From positions 1 through 32,236 of the IMG/VR virus record IMGVR_UViG_3300037247_001420: a DNA stretch of 32,236 nucleotides; one strand, written 5' to 3'. This DNA is from a virus. Each line of letters starts with the position of its first letter. Position 1 is the first letter of the stretch. Under the pieces are notes generated by a model that did not search any database, was not told the DNA's origin, and was given only the letters and a program-made list of their open reading frames with translations. Position numbers and translations under genes: made by a program. This document shows positions 14,554 to 21,385 of this stretch, piece by piece.

Positions 14554-14890
14554 TGGTATTCTCCTTTTTTATTTTTTCTAGCATCTCATTCATTAATTTT
14601 GTCGATCTTTTTTCTACAATAGAAGTTTTAAATTCTATATATTTATCAATAAGATCTGAAATTTTTTGTTCTTTTATCCCGAGATTAGCCATAAATTGTT
14701 TTAATAAAAGCATATTAATCGCTATTGCATCGACCATGTTACTTTTTACAATTGATTTTTTTGTGTTTGAAACATAAAAATATTGTAAAGTAGCTTTCAT
14801 CATTTTACTTTGAAAATTTACTAGCATCATTATTTGCTCCGTAGCTCCATAATATTTAAAAATCTTTGCTAATTTATCGTTTTGTGTCAT
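14534..14890 (-). CDS. MazG-like all-alpha protein, probably non-catalytic
   Basis: 118 residues. The order KYYGATEQIMMLVNFQSKMMKA, then SNMVDAIAINMLLLKQFMANLG, then KISDLIDKYIEFK matches the scaffold of phage MazG-like pyrophosphohydrolases (YGxxxQxxxLxEExxELxxA, EMADVxIxxEQ, K-x-x-R), yet the metal-binding glutamates and aspartate are replaced by N, Q, S and A. It may bind nucleotides without hydrolysis. SD AAAGGAGAATTAAA. The C-terminal tail is Asn/Asp repeat-like. Confidence 0.55.
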   Translation of the reverse strand: MTQNDKLAKIFKYYGATEQIMMLVNFQSKMMKATLQYFYVSNTKKSIVKSNMVDAIAINMLLLKQFMANLGIKEQKISDLIDKYIEFKTSIVEKRSTKLMNEMLEKIKKENTNDNDND

Positions 14891-14905
14891 TTTAATTCTC
14901 CTTTT

Positions 14906-15172
14906 TTATTTTCTATCCAATATAGTGCGAATATTTGCTTCTACATCATCTCCCACTTCGTAATTATCGCGAAACTGAACCACTCGCCAAGAGCCTAGAA
15001 TACTTAAATAGGGCATACATTTAGATAATTCAGATAGTTTATTTTTTGCTTCCTGTTCACTATAAAAATATTCTGCATCTGAAATTTCAGTTACTATTTG
15101 ATCTTTCTTGTTTATAAAATTAGCCCCTGAAAATAATTGAGGACACTTAAGAAACCATTTACTATATTCCAT
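14906..15172 (-). CDS. hypothetical protein
   Basis: 88 residues with an N-terminal WFLKCPQLFSGANFINKK segment and a helix YFYSEQEAKNKLSELSK. Its ATG overlaps the stop of the preceding gene by one base. No family recognised. Confidence 0.6.
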   Translation of the reverse strand: MEYSKWFLKCPQLFSGANFINKKDQIVTEISDAEYFYSEQEAKNKLSELSKCMPYLSILGSWRVVQFRDNYEVGDDVEANIRTILDRK

Positions 15173-15423
15173 TATTCATCATCATTTTTATTTCCAAGAT
15201 GCCACCCATATACGATATGATAAAAATTAACTTCGATTACACTGTCATACTTCATACATTTTTTAATTTGCATTAATTTTTTTTTAAAGCGTTTAACAAT
15301 ATATTCATAACCATTATCATTACTTTTTAATACAACAAGCCCCATATTTAAATCGTCAATATCACATAAAAAACTTTGTAAATCATCGTATGCTACTAAT
15401 TCTAATCCCATTGTTAATTTCAT
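15172..15423 (-). CDS. hypothetical protein
   Basis: 83 residues, mixed alpha/beta, ending in a polar NKNDDE tail. SD is GGGAGAATAAAAA. It starts four bases after the 58-aa gene and overlaps the next by one base. No family recognised. Confidence 0.6.
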   Translation of the reverse strand: MKLTMGLELVAYDDLQSFLCDIDDLNMGLVVLKSNDNGYEYIVKRFKKKLMQIKKCMKYDSVIEVNFYHIVYGWHLGNKNDDE

Positions 15424-15426
15424 TTT

Positions 15427-15603
15427 TTATTCTCCCTTTTTTTGAAAAATTTTGTTAAAAAATGATACTTCTAAACTTTTAAAATTAATATTTTTTAATA
15501 TATATTCGTCCGGATAATTTTCACTTTTAACAATTTTTATTAGCTTCCATTCCATATCGTTATAACGATGAATAAAAATATCACCAATTTTATAATTTAC
15601 CAC
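15427..15603 (-). CDS. 58-aa hypothetical protein with GTG start
   Basis: A small gene starting at a GTG, preceded by GGAGGAG with 8-nt spacing; the ATG nearer the SD opens only a four-codon frame. Sequence begins VNYKIGDIFIHRYNDMEWKL, a beta-rich start with a Tyr/Trp pattern, and ends QKKGE. It lies directly after the 57-bp terL-derived repeat. No family recognised. Confidence 0.6.
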   Translation of the reverse strand: MVNYKIGDIFIHRYNDMEWKLIKIVKSENYPDEYILKNINFKSLEVSFFNKIFQKKGE

Positions 15604-15618
15604 TGCTTCATCTCCTCC

Positions 15619-15675
15619 CTAGCCCGCGAAAAAGTCGCGATGATCAATATCAATAACAATAAAATTTTTATTTAT
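15619..15675. repeat. 57-bp exact copy of a terL segment inside the early operon
   Basis: Identical, same orientation, to 19698-19754, which encodes terL residues 401-419. Here it is intergenic except for its last 8 bases, which encode the end and stop of the initiator gene on the other strand. Because this operon is transcribed leftward, its RNA carries 57 nt complementary to terL mRNA. It contains a CGCGA/TCGCG hairpin at 15625-15639. Confidence 0.9.
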
Positions 15676-16084
15676 TGGTTGTTGGCCGCAACCAATTATA
15701 GTATGCTTTCATCTTATCGTCCTTATCGTCCTTATCGTCTTTAGTATCTTTGTTAATGTCGTTTTTGGTCGAATCGTTTTGTTGGAATTTATCGTAATTT
15801 AATAATTTGATTAGATGGTAACGATGCTTCCGAACACAAAAAATTGTCTTATTAATTTCTAATTTATTAATGGCGGTTCTAATACTTTGTTTTGATAAGT
15901 TTGTTTCTTTTTCTAATCGATTTAATGTTGTCAAAAATTCACCCTTACCACACACATTATTTGCTTCAAAATGAGCTTTTAGTAAAAAATGAATGAATAA
16001 CCTTGCAGTGTTTATATCCGAGTATAAACTCCATTTTAAAATATTTCTATTAATCTTTATCCAATTACCATTAACATTTTTTAT
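15668..16084 (-). CDS. replication initiator, phage O/DnaD-type winged-helix protein
   Basis: About 138 residues. A GTG at 15955 would remove the conserved N-terminus; the frame is open upstream and encodes NGNWIKINRNILKW, SDINTARLFIHFLLKAHF and then GEFLTTLNRLEKETNLSKQS and IRTAINKLE, the classic order of Bacillota phage initiators (xGWIKLxRKIxxW..., INTxxLFxHLLLKAN, GQxxTSxxxLxxxTxLSxQxIRTAL). The only start placed correctly for the SD (AAGGA, 16098-16094) is ATA at 16084; no in-frame ATG exists after the upstream stop. The C-terminus has DDK repeats from a 9-bp tandem repeat (about 15712-15738). Such proteins open the origin and load helicase. Confidence 0.75.
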   Translation of the reverse strand: MKNVNGNWIKINRNILKWSLYSDINTARLFIHFLLKAHFEANNVCGKGEFLTTLNRLEKETNLSKQSIRTAINKLEINKTIFCVRKHRYHLIKLLNYDKFQQNDSTKNDINKDTKDDKDDKDDKMKAYYNWLRPTTNK

Positions 16085-16112
16085 ATGATCACTTCCTTAA
16101 AACTTACAAAAA

Positions 16113-16349
16113 TTATTTAATTTCACTAATTTGTATAGCTGATTTTTCTAAAGCCGAAATTTCTAAATCAAGAGCGTTTGCAATTTTAACAATAGTTTTG
16201 TAGCTTATTGAAAAATCACCCTTTAAATAATGCAAAAGATTTGCGATTGTGCTATGACCCATTCTTTCTGCCATGATTTTCAAAGTATATCCAAGCTCAC
16301 ATCTTTTTCGGTAAATCATTATTCTTGATTTTCGTGTTAATCTATAAAT
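16113..16349 (-). CDS. Cro/CI-type (XRE) helix-turn-helix regulator
   Basis: 78 residues if started at the ATT at 16349, 7 nt after GGAGGTG; the first ATG (16319) is 37 nt from that SD. The HTH core RKRCELGYTLKIMAERMG, then STIANLLHYLKGD, then YKTIVKIANALDLEISALEK is typical of the XRE family. As the only clear regulator in the early region, it is the best candidate for the protein that binds the palindromes at 7513-7534 and 14172-14193. With a short C-terminus it is Cro-like rather than a CI with a cleavable domain. Confidence 0.75.
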   Translation of the reverse strand: MYRLTRKSRIMIYRKRCELGYTLKIMAERMGHSTIANLLHYLKGDFSISYKTIVKIANALDLEISALEKSAIQISEIK

Positions 16350-16384
16350 AGTTAATCACCTCCTTTTTATTGGTAGATTACTAT

Positions 16385-16501
16385 TTAATTATAAATAAAA
16401 TAATAGTAATCGTTATCACAATGTTTTATAGCAAATTTTAAATCGGTTATATGGCTAAAATCATAGTTGCCATCATAGTTTTTGACCCAACACTCTACCA
16501 T
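16385..16501 (-). CDS. 38-aa hypothetical peptide, first gene of the early operon
   Basis: Short gene with a strong SD (AAGGAGG, 7 nt before ATG) directly after the early promoter at 16525-16552. The peptide is polar and tyrosine-rich, with two cysteines and an aromatic end (DYYYFIYN). No family recognised. The position suggests immediate-early expression. Confidence 0.55.
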   Translation of the reverse strand: MVECWVKNYDGNYDFSHITDLKFAIKHCDNDYYYFIYN

Positions 16502-16524
16502 TTATAAAACCTCCTTTTATATCA

Positions 16525-16575
16525 ATTATAACATTCTTATAATTCTTTTTAACACCCCCAAAATAATTATAACAT
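16525..16575 (-). promoter_or_regulatory. tandem early promoters (leftward)
   Basis: Two - strand extended -10 boxes: ATGTTATAAT with hexamer at 16530-16525 (possible -35 TTAAAA 16552-16547, spacer 16) and TATGTTATAAT with hexamer at 16571-16566 (no clear -35). They point to the 38-aa peptide, the XRE regulator and the initiator. Confidence 0.6.
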
Positions 16576-16703
16576 ACATTTACCATTTATTATTTATAGT
16601 GTGAAAATTATTTTAAATGTTTTCAACCATTTTTACGGCTACTAACACAAAGTCTAACACGAACTTTTGATTTTACTAACACAAAGTCGTATCGTTTTGT
16701 TGA

Positions 16704-16712
16704 TGCTATACA
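16704..16712 (+). promoter_or_regulatory. extended -10-like box in iteron module 1
   Basis: TGCTATACA with no good -35; an iteron (16677) lies where an activator or -35 contact would fall, 30 bp upstream. The same arrangement recurs at 16823. Confidence 0.35.
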
Positions 16713-16822
16713 TAGGTTTTGAGAGTTTTCCACATTTTGCTAACACGAACTTTTGATTTTACTAACACAAAGTGTAACACGAACTTTCTCTTACTAACAC
16801 AAAGTCGACCACGATTTATTGG

Positions 16823-16831
16823 TGCTATACA
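16823..16831 (+). promoter_or_regulatory. extended -10-like box in iteron module 2
   Basis: Second copy of TGCTATACA, 31 bp after the iteron at 16795. The conserved placement relative to the iterons suggests activator-dependent rightward transcription. Confidence 0.35.
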
Positions 16832-16947
16832 ACACTTTCAAGGGTTTTTTATTTTCGAACTAACACGAGCATAAGAATGTCTTTAAAGAATTAAATACAA
16901 ATGCATTAACCGTACGCTCGCGAGGAAACGAAAAATTTGTCGAATTA

Positions 16948-16976
16948 TTTACTTATTTGTAATTTTATGGTATTAT
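16948..16976 (+). promoter_or_regulatory. promoter of the late (structural) operon
   Basis: -35 TTTACT (16948-16953), 17-nt spacer, extended -10 TGGTATTAT (hexamer 16971-16976), about 60 nt before the small-terminase start. An 8-bp palindrome CTCGCGAG lies upstream at 16917-16924. Confidence 0.6.
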
Positions 16977-17010
16977 TTGTAATATAACTATTTTTTTGGA
17001 GGTGGATTTA

Positions 17011-17052
17011 TTGAAAATTATAAGAAAAATGATTAGATGGCGAAAAGATTAA
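17011..17052 (+). CDS. 13-aa leader peptide overlapping the small terminase start
   Basis: GGAGGTGG is followed after 5 nt by a TTG that opens MKIIRKMIRWRKD and stops inside the terS gene. The terS ATG (17037) lies within this frame and has only a weak SD of its own. Ribosomes finishing the leader could re-initiate on terS. Alternatively the SD serves terS at long range. Confidence 0.4.
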   Translation: MKIIRKMIRWRKD

Positions 17053-17537
17053 CAAAAAAAGAAATTGATTTAATCCTAAACCGTTATGCGAAAACAATGT
17101 CGATATCAGCTGCAGCAAAATTGGTTGGTCGTTCGTGTTCGTCGGTCAAAAAAGCGATTGAAGACAACGATGAACGGCTGCAAAAATTTATTGGCCAACA
17201 AAAAAAATCAATAGTATCCGCCGAAAAAGTTATCCAGGAATATTGGAATACACTTGACAAACTCTCTAGAACCTCACTGAAAAAACTAGAGATGATGATT
17301 AACGATACTGTAGCTAACGAAGTATCAGTTCGCGACCTTGTGCAGGTTCAAAAAATCCGTGGCGACTTGTTTTACCAGATGAAAGCCATACAAATTAGAG
17401 AACGTGAAGTAATCGTTAAAGAGAAAATGCTGGCGTTGCTCGAAAGCAAGGACATCATCAACGATCCGGTAGAAATCATCAATATAATCAACGAAAATGA
17501 TAGAAGCTTTTACAAAAAAAAGGGGAAAATAAAATGA
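17037..17537 (+). CDS. terS: terminase small subunit
   Basis: 166 residues. The N-terminus (RLTKKEIDLILNRYAKTMSI, then AAAKLVGRSCSSVKKAIED) is a helix-turn-helix like those by which small terminases bind the packaging site. A long helical oligomerisation region follows (about 60-135) and the C-terminus is basic. It is the first late gene, before terL as expected, although two extra genes are inserted between them. Its ATG is preceded directly by an in-frame TAG. Confidence 0.75.
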   Translation: MAKRLTKKEIDLILNRYAKTMSISAAAKLVGRSCSSVKKAIEDNDERLQKFIGQQKKSIVSAEKVIQEYWNTLDKLSRTSLKKLEMMINDTVANEVSVRDLVQVQKIRGDLFYQMKAIQIREREVIVKEKMLALLESKDIINDPVEIINIINENDRSFYKKKGKIK

Positions 17538-18307
17538 AAAAATTTATAGTAATTTTATTTATATTCGCAACAATTTTGATTGGTACAGGTATTGCAATTA
17601 CAAATAATAATTTAAGTAATAATTTAAGTGATCCCGAAACAAATTTGATTGAACATGCAACCTTGCCAGGATATGAAATAATTGATAACCATAACGAATT
17701 TAATGATGATCTTTTTGTAAGAAAATTTTTGATTACCGAACCCGAACATTTTTATCAAATAATTTTACATAGAAAAGATTTGAATAATTTTGATGAGATT
17801 CATTTTTTAAATGATATTGATATGGCTGGCTATGAAATTGATTACAATGAGTACGGAAAATATTTGCTTGAATTTGTAATCGAGGGAAATGGCCATACTA
17901 TTTTTAATTTATCATTATCTGATTATTTATTTACAAATGCACAGTACATGACAATGAAAAATTTAACTTTTGAGAATATTCATTTTTTAAATACTCACTG
18001 GCGAATTGGTCGTGTTTTAAGTTTTTTCGATGTTTTTAGTGGTCACATTGAAAATGTTACAGTTAATGCTAGAATTGATGGTACTAGAGCTCAAAATTCT
18101 TTAGACAAAAATCCACATTATGATTCGTATGAATATGGATTATTTGCGAATACGAGTGGTCTTGCTAAATTTTATGATGTGAATTATCAAATATGTTTTT
18201 ATAATGTCGAAGTAGTTCCCAACAGTAATAATTATTCAAATTTTTTGATAGATCAGAGGGGGTATAATATTTTTGAAAATATAAATGGACAAATAAATAT
18301 ATGCTAG
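17534..18307 (+). CDS. secreted beta-helix/GLUG-like protein inserted between terS and terL
   Basis: 257 residues. MKKFIVILFIFATILIGTGI is an N-terminal signal peptide or membrane anchor. The body has the pattern of right-handed beta-helix surface proteins: FLNDIDMAGY (91-100), VIEGNGHTIFNL (115-126), MKNLTFENIHF (141-151) and HIENVTVNARIDG. Such folds occur in adhesins and polysaccharide-active proteins. It overlaps terS by 4 nt (ATGA). An exported protein here is not needed for packaging, so it looks like a moron altering the host surface, or possibly a virion decoration. No catalytic motif is seen. Confidence 0.65.
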   Translation: MKKFIVILFIFATILIGTGIAITNNNLSNNLSDPETNLIEHATLPGYEIIDNHNEFNDDLFVRKFLITEPEHFYQIILHRKDLNNFDEIHFLNDIDMAGYEIDYNEYGKYLLEFVIEGNGHTIFNLSLSDYLFTNAQYMTMKNLTFENIHFLNTHWRIGRVLSFFDVFSGHIENVTVNARIDGTRAQNSLDKNPHYDSYEYGLFANTSGLAKFYDVNYQICFYNVEVVPNSNNYSNFLIDQRGYNIFENINGQINIC

Positions 18308-18501
18308 ATAAGTTAATAAATATTGTAATATCAATCGTCATGACATATTTAATTACCGGCATACTCATAGCGAGCATACTTCTTATTTATGATGTTGTGG
18401 ACCATACCCGAAAACATACTATCAAAACACATTTTTATCGCTATTTAATCGATATGTTCATGTACCCAATATATTTAATAATCGAAAATCAACGGCAATG
18501 A
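18301..18501 (+). CDS. small membrane protein, partner of the secreted protein
   Basis: 66 residues; hydrophobic helix at about 5-31 and a second amphipathic stretch (YLIDMFMYPIYLIIE) near the C-terminus. Overlaps the upstream gene by 7 nt and terL by 4 nt. No family recognised. With its neighbour it forms a two-gene insert between terminase subunits. Confidence 0.6.
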   Translation: MLDKLINIVISIVMTYLITGILIASILLIYDVVDHTRKHTIKTHFYRYLIDMFMYPIYLIIENQRQ

Positions 18502-19886
18502 GAAAAATAGTGATTGATCCTGCTAAAAACATATTAAATAAATTTAAAGAAGTTTATTATTCGAACGCACACTATATTTATTTAAGTGGTGGGCGTGGTA
18601 GTGGCAAATCAACTGCGATTGCTGAAAAAGTCATTGACAAATTTTTATTAAATGCAGGGTCCAACATAATTTGTTTCCGAAAGCATCAAAATACATTGGT
18701 TGGGAGTTTATATACCGCAATTAAAAAAGCGTATATTCGTAAAGGTGCGATCGAAGGTGTTGATTTTAAATTGATACCTTCACGATTGCGAATTATTGAT
18801 AAGCGGAACGGGACGGGTTTTTTCTTTTTTGGATTAGATGACGTTCAAAAAATAAAATCGTTCGAATTGCCTACAGGTTATCCATTATTTTTAATTATAG
18901 AAGAAGCCCAAGAATTAAAAACCATAGCTGAATTAGATGCGGTTTTAGATGCAATTTATACTTTTAATCGAACGATTTTACCTGAAGGGTTAAGGATACA
19001 AATTATATACATCTTTAACCCACTGGGTAATGAGAACGAAGAGTTTAATATCTGGATAGATAATAAAAAATTACTGAATGATCCGGACGATTTATTCAAT
19101 CATTCGAATTATCAGCATTGTATTGATAATTTTACTGGTAAGAGCTTATTAAGCGAATCGATATTAACCGACATCGAAAAGTTAAAGAAAAATGATTATG
19201 AATTATATCAAAATATATTTTTAGGATTACCAACAGGCAACAAAAATACAATCTATAATCCTGATTTAGTTGATATTGTTGATGAGATTGATGCCAAAAA
19301 AATTGTATGCATGATATCGGTAACCGACGCGGGTTACCTGGTATCAGCTTCAGTCCATCAAATTTGGGCAGTGGATAGACAAAAAAGAATGATATTATTG
19401 GACACATCGTATTATTCCCCAACTCCCAATATCAAAAAAAGGATACCGCGCGATTTGCATGAACACATAATGATTGCTCAAACAAAATATCAACAACTGA
19501 CAGCGCAAGACATTGCTCGTGAACTTCATAATTTTTGCTTAAAGGTAGAACGAAAATATAATCTATTTATTAGCAATCATTATATTGATAGCGCAGAAGG
19601 TGCTTTAAAACCACAATTTAGAAATGATTATGGCATTAACTTTCGGAACGTTAAAAAAGCTTCAAAAGAAGCTATGATTGAAAATTCAAGGATACAACTA
19701 GCCCGCGAAAAAGTCGCGATGATCAATATCAATAACAATAAAATTTTTATTTATGAGATGGGTAAGTATCAGTACAAATTATCCAAAAATAATGAAGATA
19801 AGGATAAACAAAATGTAGTAAAAATCGATGACCATAGCTGTGACACGTTCCAATATGCCTGTATAGCGTTAAAAGAATATTTATAA
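18498..19886 (+). CDS. terL: terminase large subunit
   Basis: 462 residues. ATPase: Walker A GGRGSGKST (31-39), adenine-contact region FRKHQNTL, Walker B LFLIIEEA (about 131-138). Nuclease: VTDAGYL (Asp about 276), YIDSAEGAL (Asp about 362) and DDHSCDTFQYA (about 443-453), the three acidic clusters of the RNase H-like headful/cos nuclease. It belongs to the PBSX/Terminase_3 type by its motif order. Codons 401-419 are duplicated exactly at 15619-15675 in the early operon. Confidence 0.92.
   Translation: MRKIVIDPAKNILNKFKEVYYSNAHYIYLSGGRGSGKSTAIAEKVIDKFLLNAGSNIICFRKHQNTLVGSLYTAIKKAYIRKGAIEGVDFKLIPSRLRIIDKRNGTGFFFFGLDDVQKIKSFELPTGYPLFLIIEEAQELKTIAELDAVLDAIYTFNRTILPEGLRIQIIYIFNPLGNENEEFNIWIDNKKLLNDPDDLFNHSNYQHCIDNFTGKSLLSESILTDIEKLKKNDYELYQNIFLGLPTGNKNTIYNPDLVDIVDEIDAKKIVCMISVTDAGYLVSASVHQIWAVDRQKRMILLDTSYYSPTPNIKKRIPRDLHEHIMIAQTKYQQLTAQDIARELHNFCLKVERKYNLFISNHYIDSAEGALKPQFRNDYGINFRNVKKASKEAMIENSRIQLAREKVAMININNNKIFIYEMGKYQYKLSKNNEDKDKQNVVKIDDHSCDTFQYACIALKEYL
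19698..19754. repeat. 57-bp repeat, copy within the terL coding sequence
   Basis: Exact partner of 15619-15675. It lies in frame within the nuclease half of terL (from codon 401), so this is presumably the parent copy. Confidence 0.9.
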
Positions 19887-19902
19887 ATAGGAAGTGGGAT
19901 TG

Positions 19903-21357
19903 ATGTTTAATACTATGCAGAGCATGGGATTATATGGCCATACTGATAAGGGAACTGAACTTACCAATATCAATGAGATAACGAATAAAAGAATATGGTT
20001 AGGGTTATATAAGGGCTATTGTTCATCGATTCATGACAGCAGTTATTGGACAATAGCTAATCCGAATTTTGGTTATCGAATCGCTAGCTTGGGAATGCCG
20101 AAAAAAGTATGTGAATATTTGGCACAACTTATTTTTAACGATAAAATCGAAATCAATATCAGTGACAATAAATTGAATGAATTCGTAAATCAAGTTTTAA
20201 ACAATAATAATTATATTACCAATGCGCAAGAATACACCGAAAAAATGTTTGCACTCGGCGGTAAATTAGAAATAGTATATTTTGATGGAATTAATATTAA
20301 AATTGATTATTATACGGTTGATCAATTCGAAATATTAGAAAACACTAAAACGATGATTACTAGCATTGTCACTTATAATTACACAAAAAATGACGATGAT
20401 GAAACAATCGTATTGGAAACAACATATATTTTTGATGAAATAGAATCAACAAATTCCATCGAAAATAAGCTTTTTAAATACAATTCAAAAGATAAACCAA
20501 AAACAGAAATTTTATTATCCGAATTTTATCCTGAACTTCAAATTTCATTAAAAATAAATAACATGAAACAGCCAATATTTGTTTATACGAAACCTAGATT
20601 AGCTAACAATATTAATTTTGAAAGTCCTGAAGGCATTTCAATTTACGCAAATAGTATTGATATTTTGCGAGAAATTGACCTTACATACGACGGAATGAAA
20701 CCGGAAAGAGAAAGTGCGGAGCGTAAATTACATTTAGCAGAAAGTGTAATTTTTTCTCATAACGATAGTAAAACCGGTATTCCAATCCGATATTATGATA
20801 GTCGAAAACGGATCTACCAAGGAACAGGGGGCGAAAAAACAACTGCTACCGAATTTGATTTGAGATTAGATAAATTCATTGAGGCCATAACATTTAATTT
20901 ATCTATGCTTAGCATGAATATAGGCTTATCGTCCGGAACATTTGTTTTTAATGGTGTTAGCGTTAAAACGGCTACCGAAATAATTAGCGAGAAGTCGGAT
21001 ACTTTCCGCACAAAGATAAATCACGAAAGCGCAATTAAAATTGGGTTAGAACAATTAATACGCAGCATAATTGATTTAGGCGATTCATTTGAATTGGTTA
21101 CCAAAGTTAACGAATACAAAATCAATATCAAATTCGATGATAGCATCATCATTGACGATGAAAAAATCAGAGAAAATGAGCGACTAGATATTGATTTAGG
21201 GACATTACCGAAAAAGGAATATATCATGATTAATTACAATAAATCTGAACAAGAAGCTGATGAATGGTTAGCACAAATTGAAAGCGAAAATGCTTTAGTT
21301 TTTGATAGTGAGCCTGTTATTGAAGAGGAGGTAATAGAAAATGTCGAAACATCGTAA
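19903..21357 (+). CDS. portal protein (SPP1 Gp6-like)
   Basis: 484 residues from the ATG at 19903, preceded by AGGAAGTGG; a GTG at 19894 falls inside that SD. Motifs IWLGLYKGYCSSIHD, PKKVCEYLAQLIF, then NAQEYTEKMFALGGKLEIVY and TAERK-type helix (ESAERKLHLAESVIF) are those of SPP1-like portals of Bacillota phages. The C-terminus is acidic (EEEVIENVETS). The portal forms the dodecameric DNA channel and docks the terminase. Confidence 0.88.
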   Translation: MFNTMQSMGLYGHTDKGTELTNINEITNKRIWLGLYKGYCSSIHDSSYWTIANPNFGYRIASLGMPKKVCEYLAQLIFNDKIEINISDNKLNEFVNQVLNNNNYITNAQEYTEKMFALGGKLEIVYFDGINIKIDYYTVDQFEILENTKTMITSIVTYNYTKNDDDETIVLETTYIFDEIESTNSIENKLFKYNSKDKPKTEILLSEFYPELQISLKINNMKQPIFVYTKPRLANNINFESPEGISIYANSIDILREIDLTYDGMKPERESAERKLHLAESVIFSHNDSKTGIPIRYYDSRKRIYQGTGGEKTTATEFDLRLDKFIEAITFNLSMLSMNIGLSSGTFVFNGVSVKTATEIISEKSDTFRTKINHESAIKIGLEQLIRSIIDLGDSFELVTKVNEYKINIKFDDSIIIDDEKIRENERLDIDLGTLPKKEYIMINYNKSEQEADEWLAQIESENALVFDSEPVIEEEVIENVETS

Positions 21358-21376
21358 ACCGAAACCGCACAAATAG
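21341..21376 (+). CDS. 11-aa very basic mini-ORF between portal and head protein
   Basis: ATG in a shifted frame overlapping the portal end, preceded by GAGGAGG; encodes MSKHRKPKPHK and stops 9 nt before the next gene. The strong SD and extreme basic composition make it more than chance; it could also act only to couple translation to the gene at 21386. Confidence 0.4.
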   Translation: MSKHRKPKPHK

Positions 21377-21385
21377 GGTGATAAT

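Larger units (their letters stand above)
16643..16866. repeat. iteron array, two ~120-bp modules of alternating TAACACAAAGT / TAACACGAAC sites
   Basis: TAACAC occurs eight times at 16643, 16655, 16677, 16741, 16763, 16775, 16795 and 16861. Type A (TAACACAAAGT) and type B (TAACACGAAC or GAGC) alternate strictly. Spacings are 12, 22, 64, 22, 12, 20 and 66, so A-B-A-gap-B forms a unit repeated after 120 bp. Each long gap holds TGCTATACA (16704-16712 and 16823-16831). Likely a regulator-binding control region or origin. Confidence 0.85.

Noticed and set aside
15712-15738. Functional DNA repeat (TTATCGTCC units)
   Set aside because: Three short units inside the initiator gene simply encode a DDK-rich tail; slippage explains them.
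16643-16866. CRISPR array
   Set aside because: Repeat units are only 6-11 bp with spacers from 12 to 66 bp and no Cas genes; the regular alternation fits binding sites.
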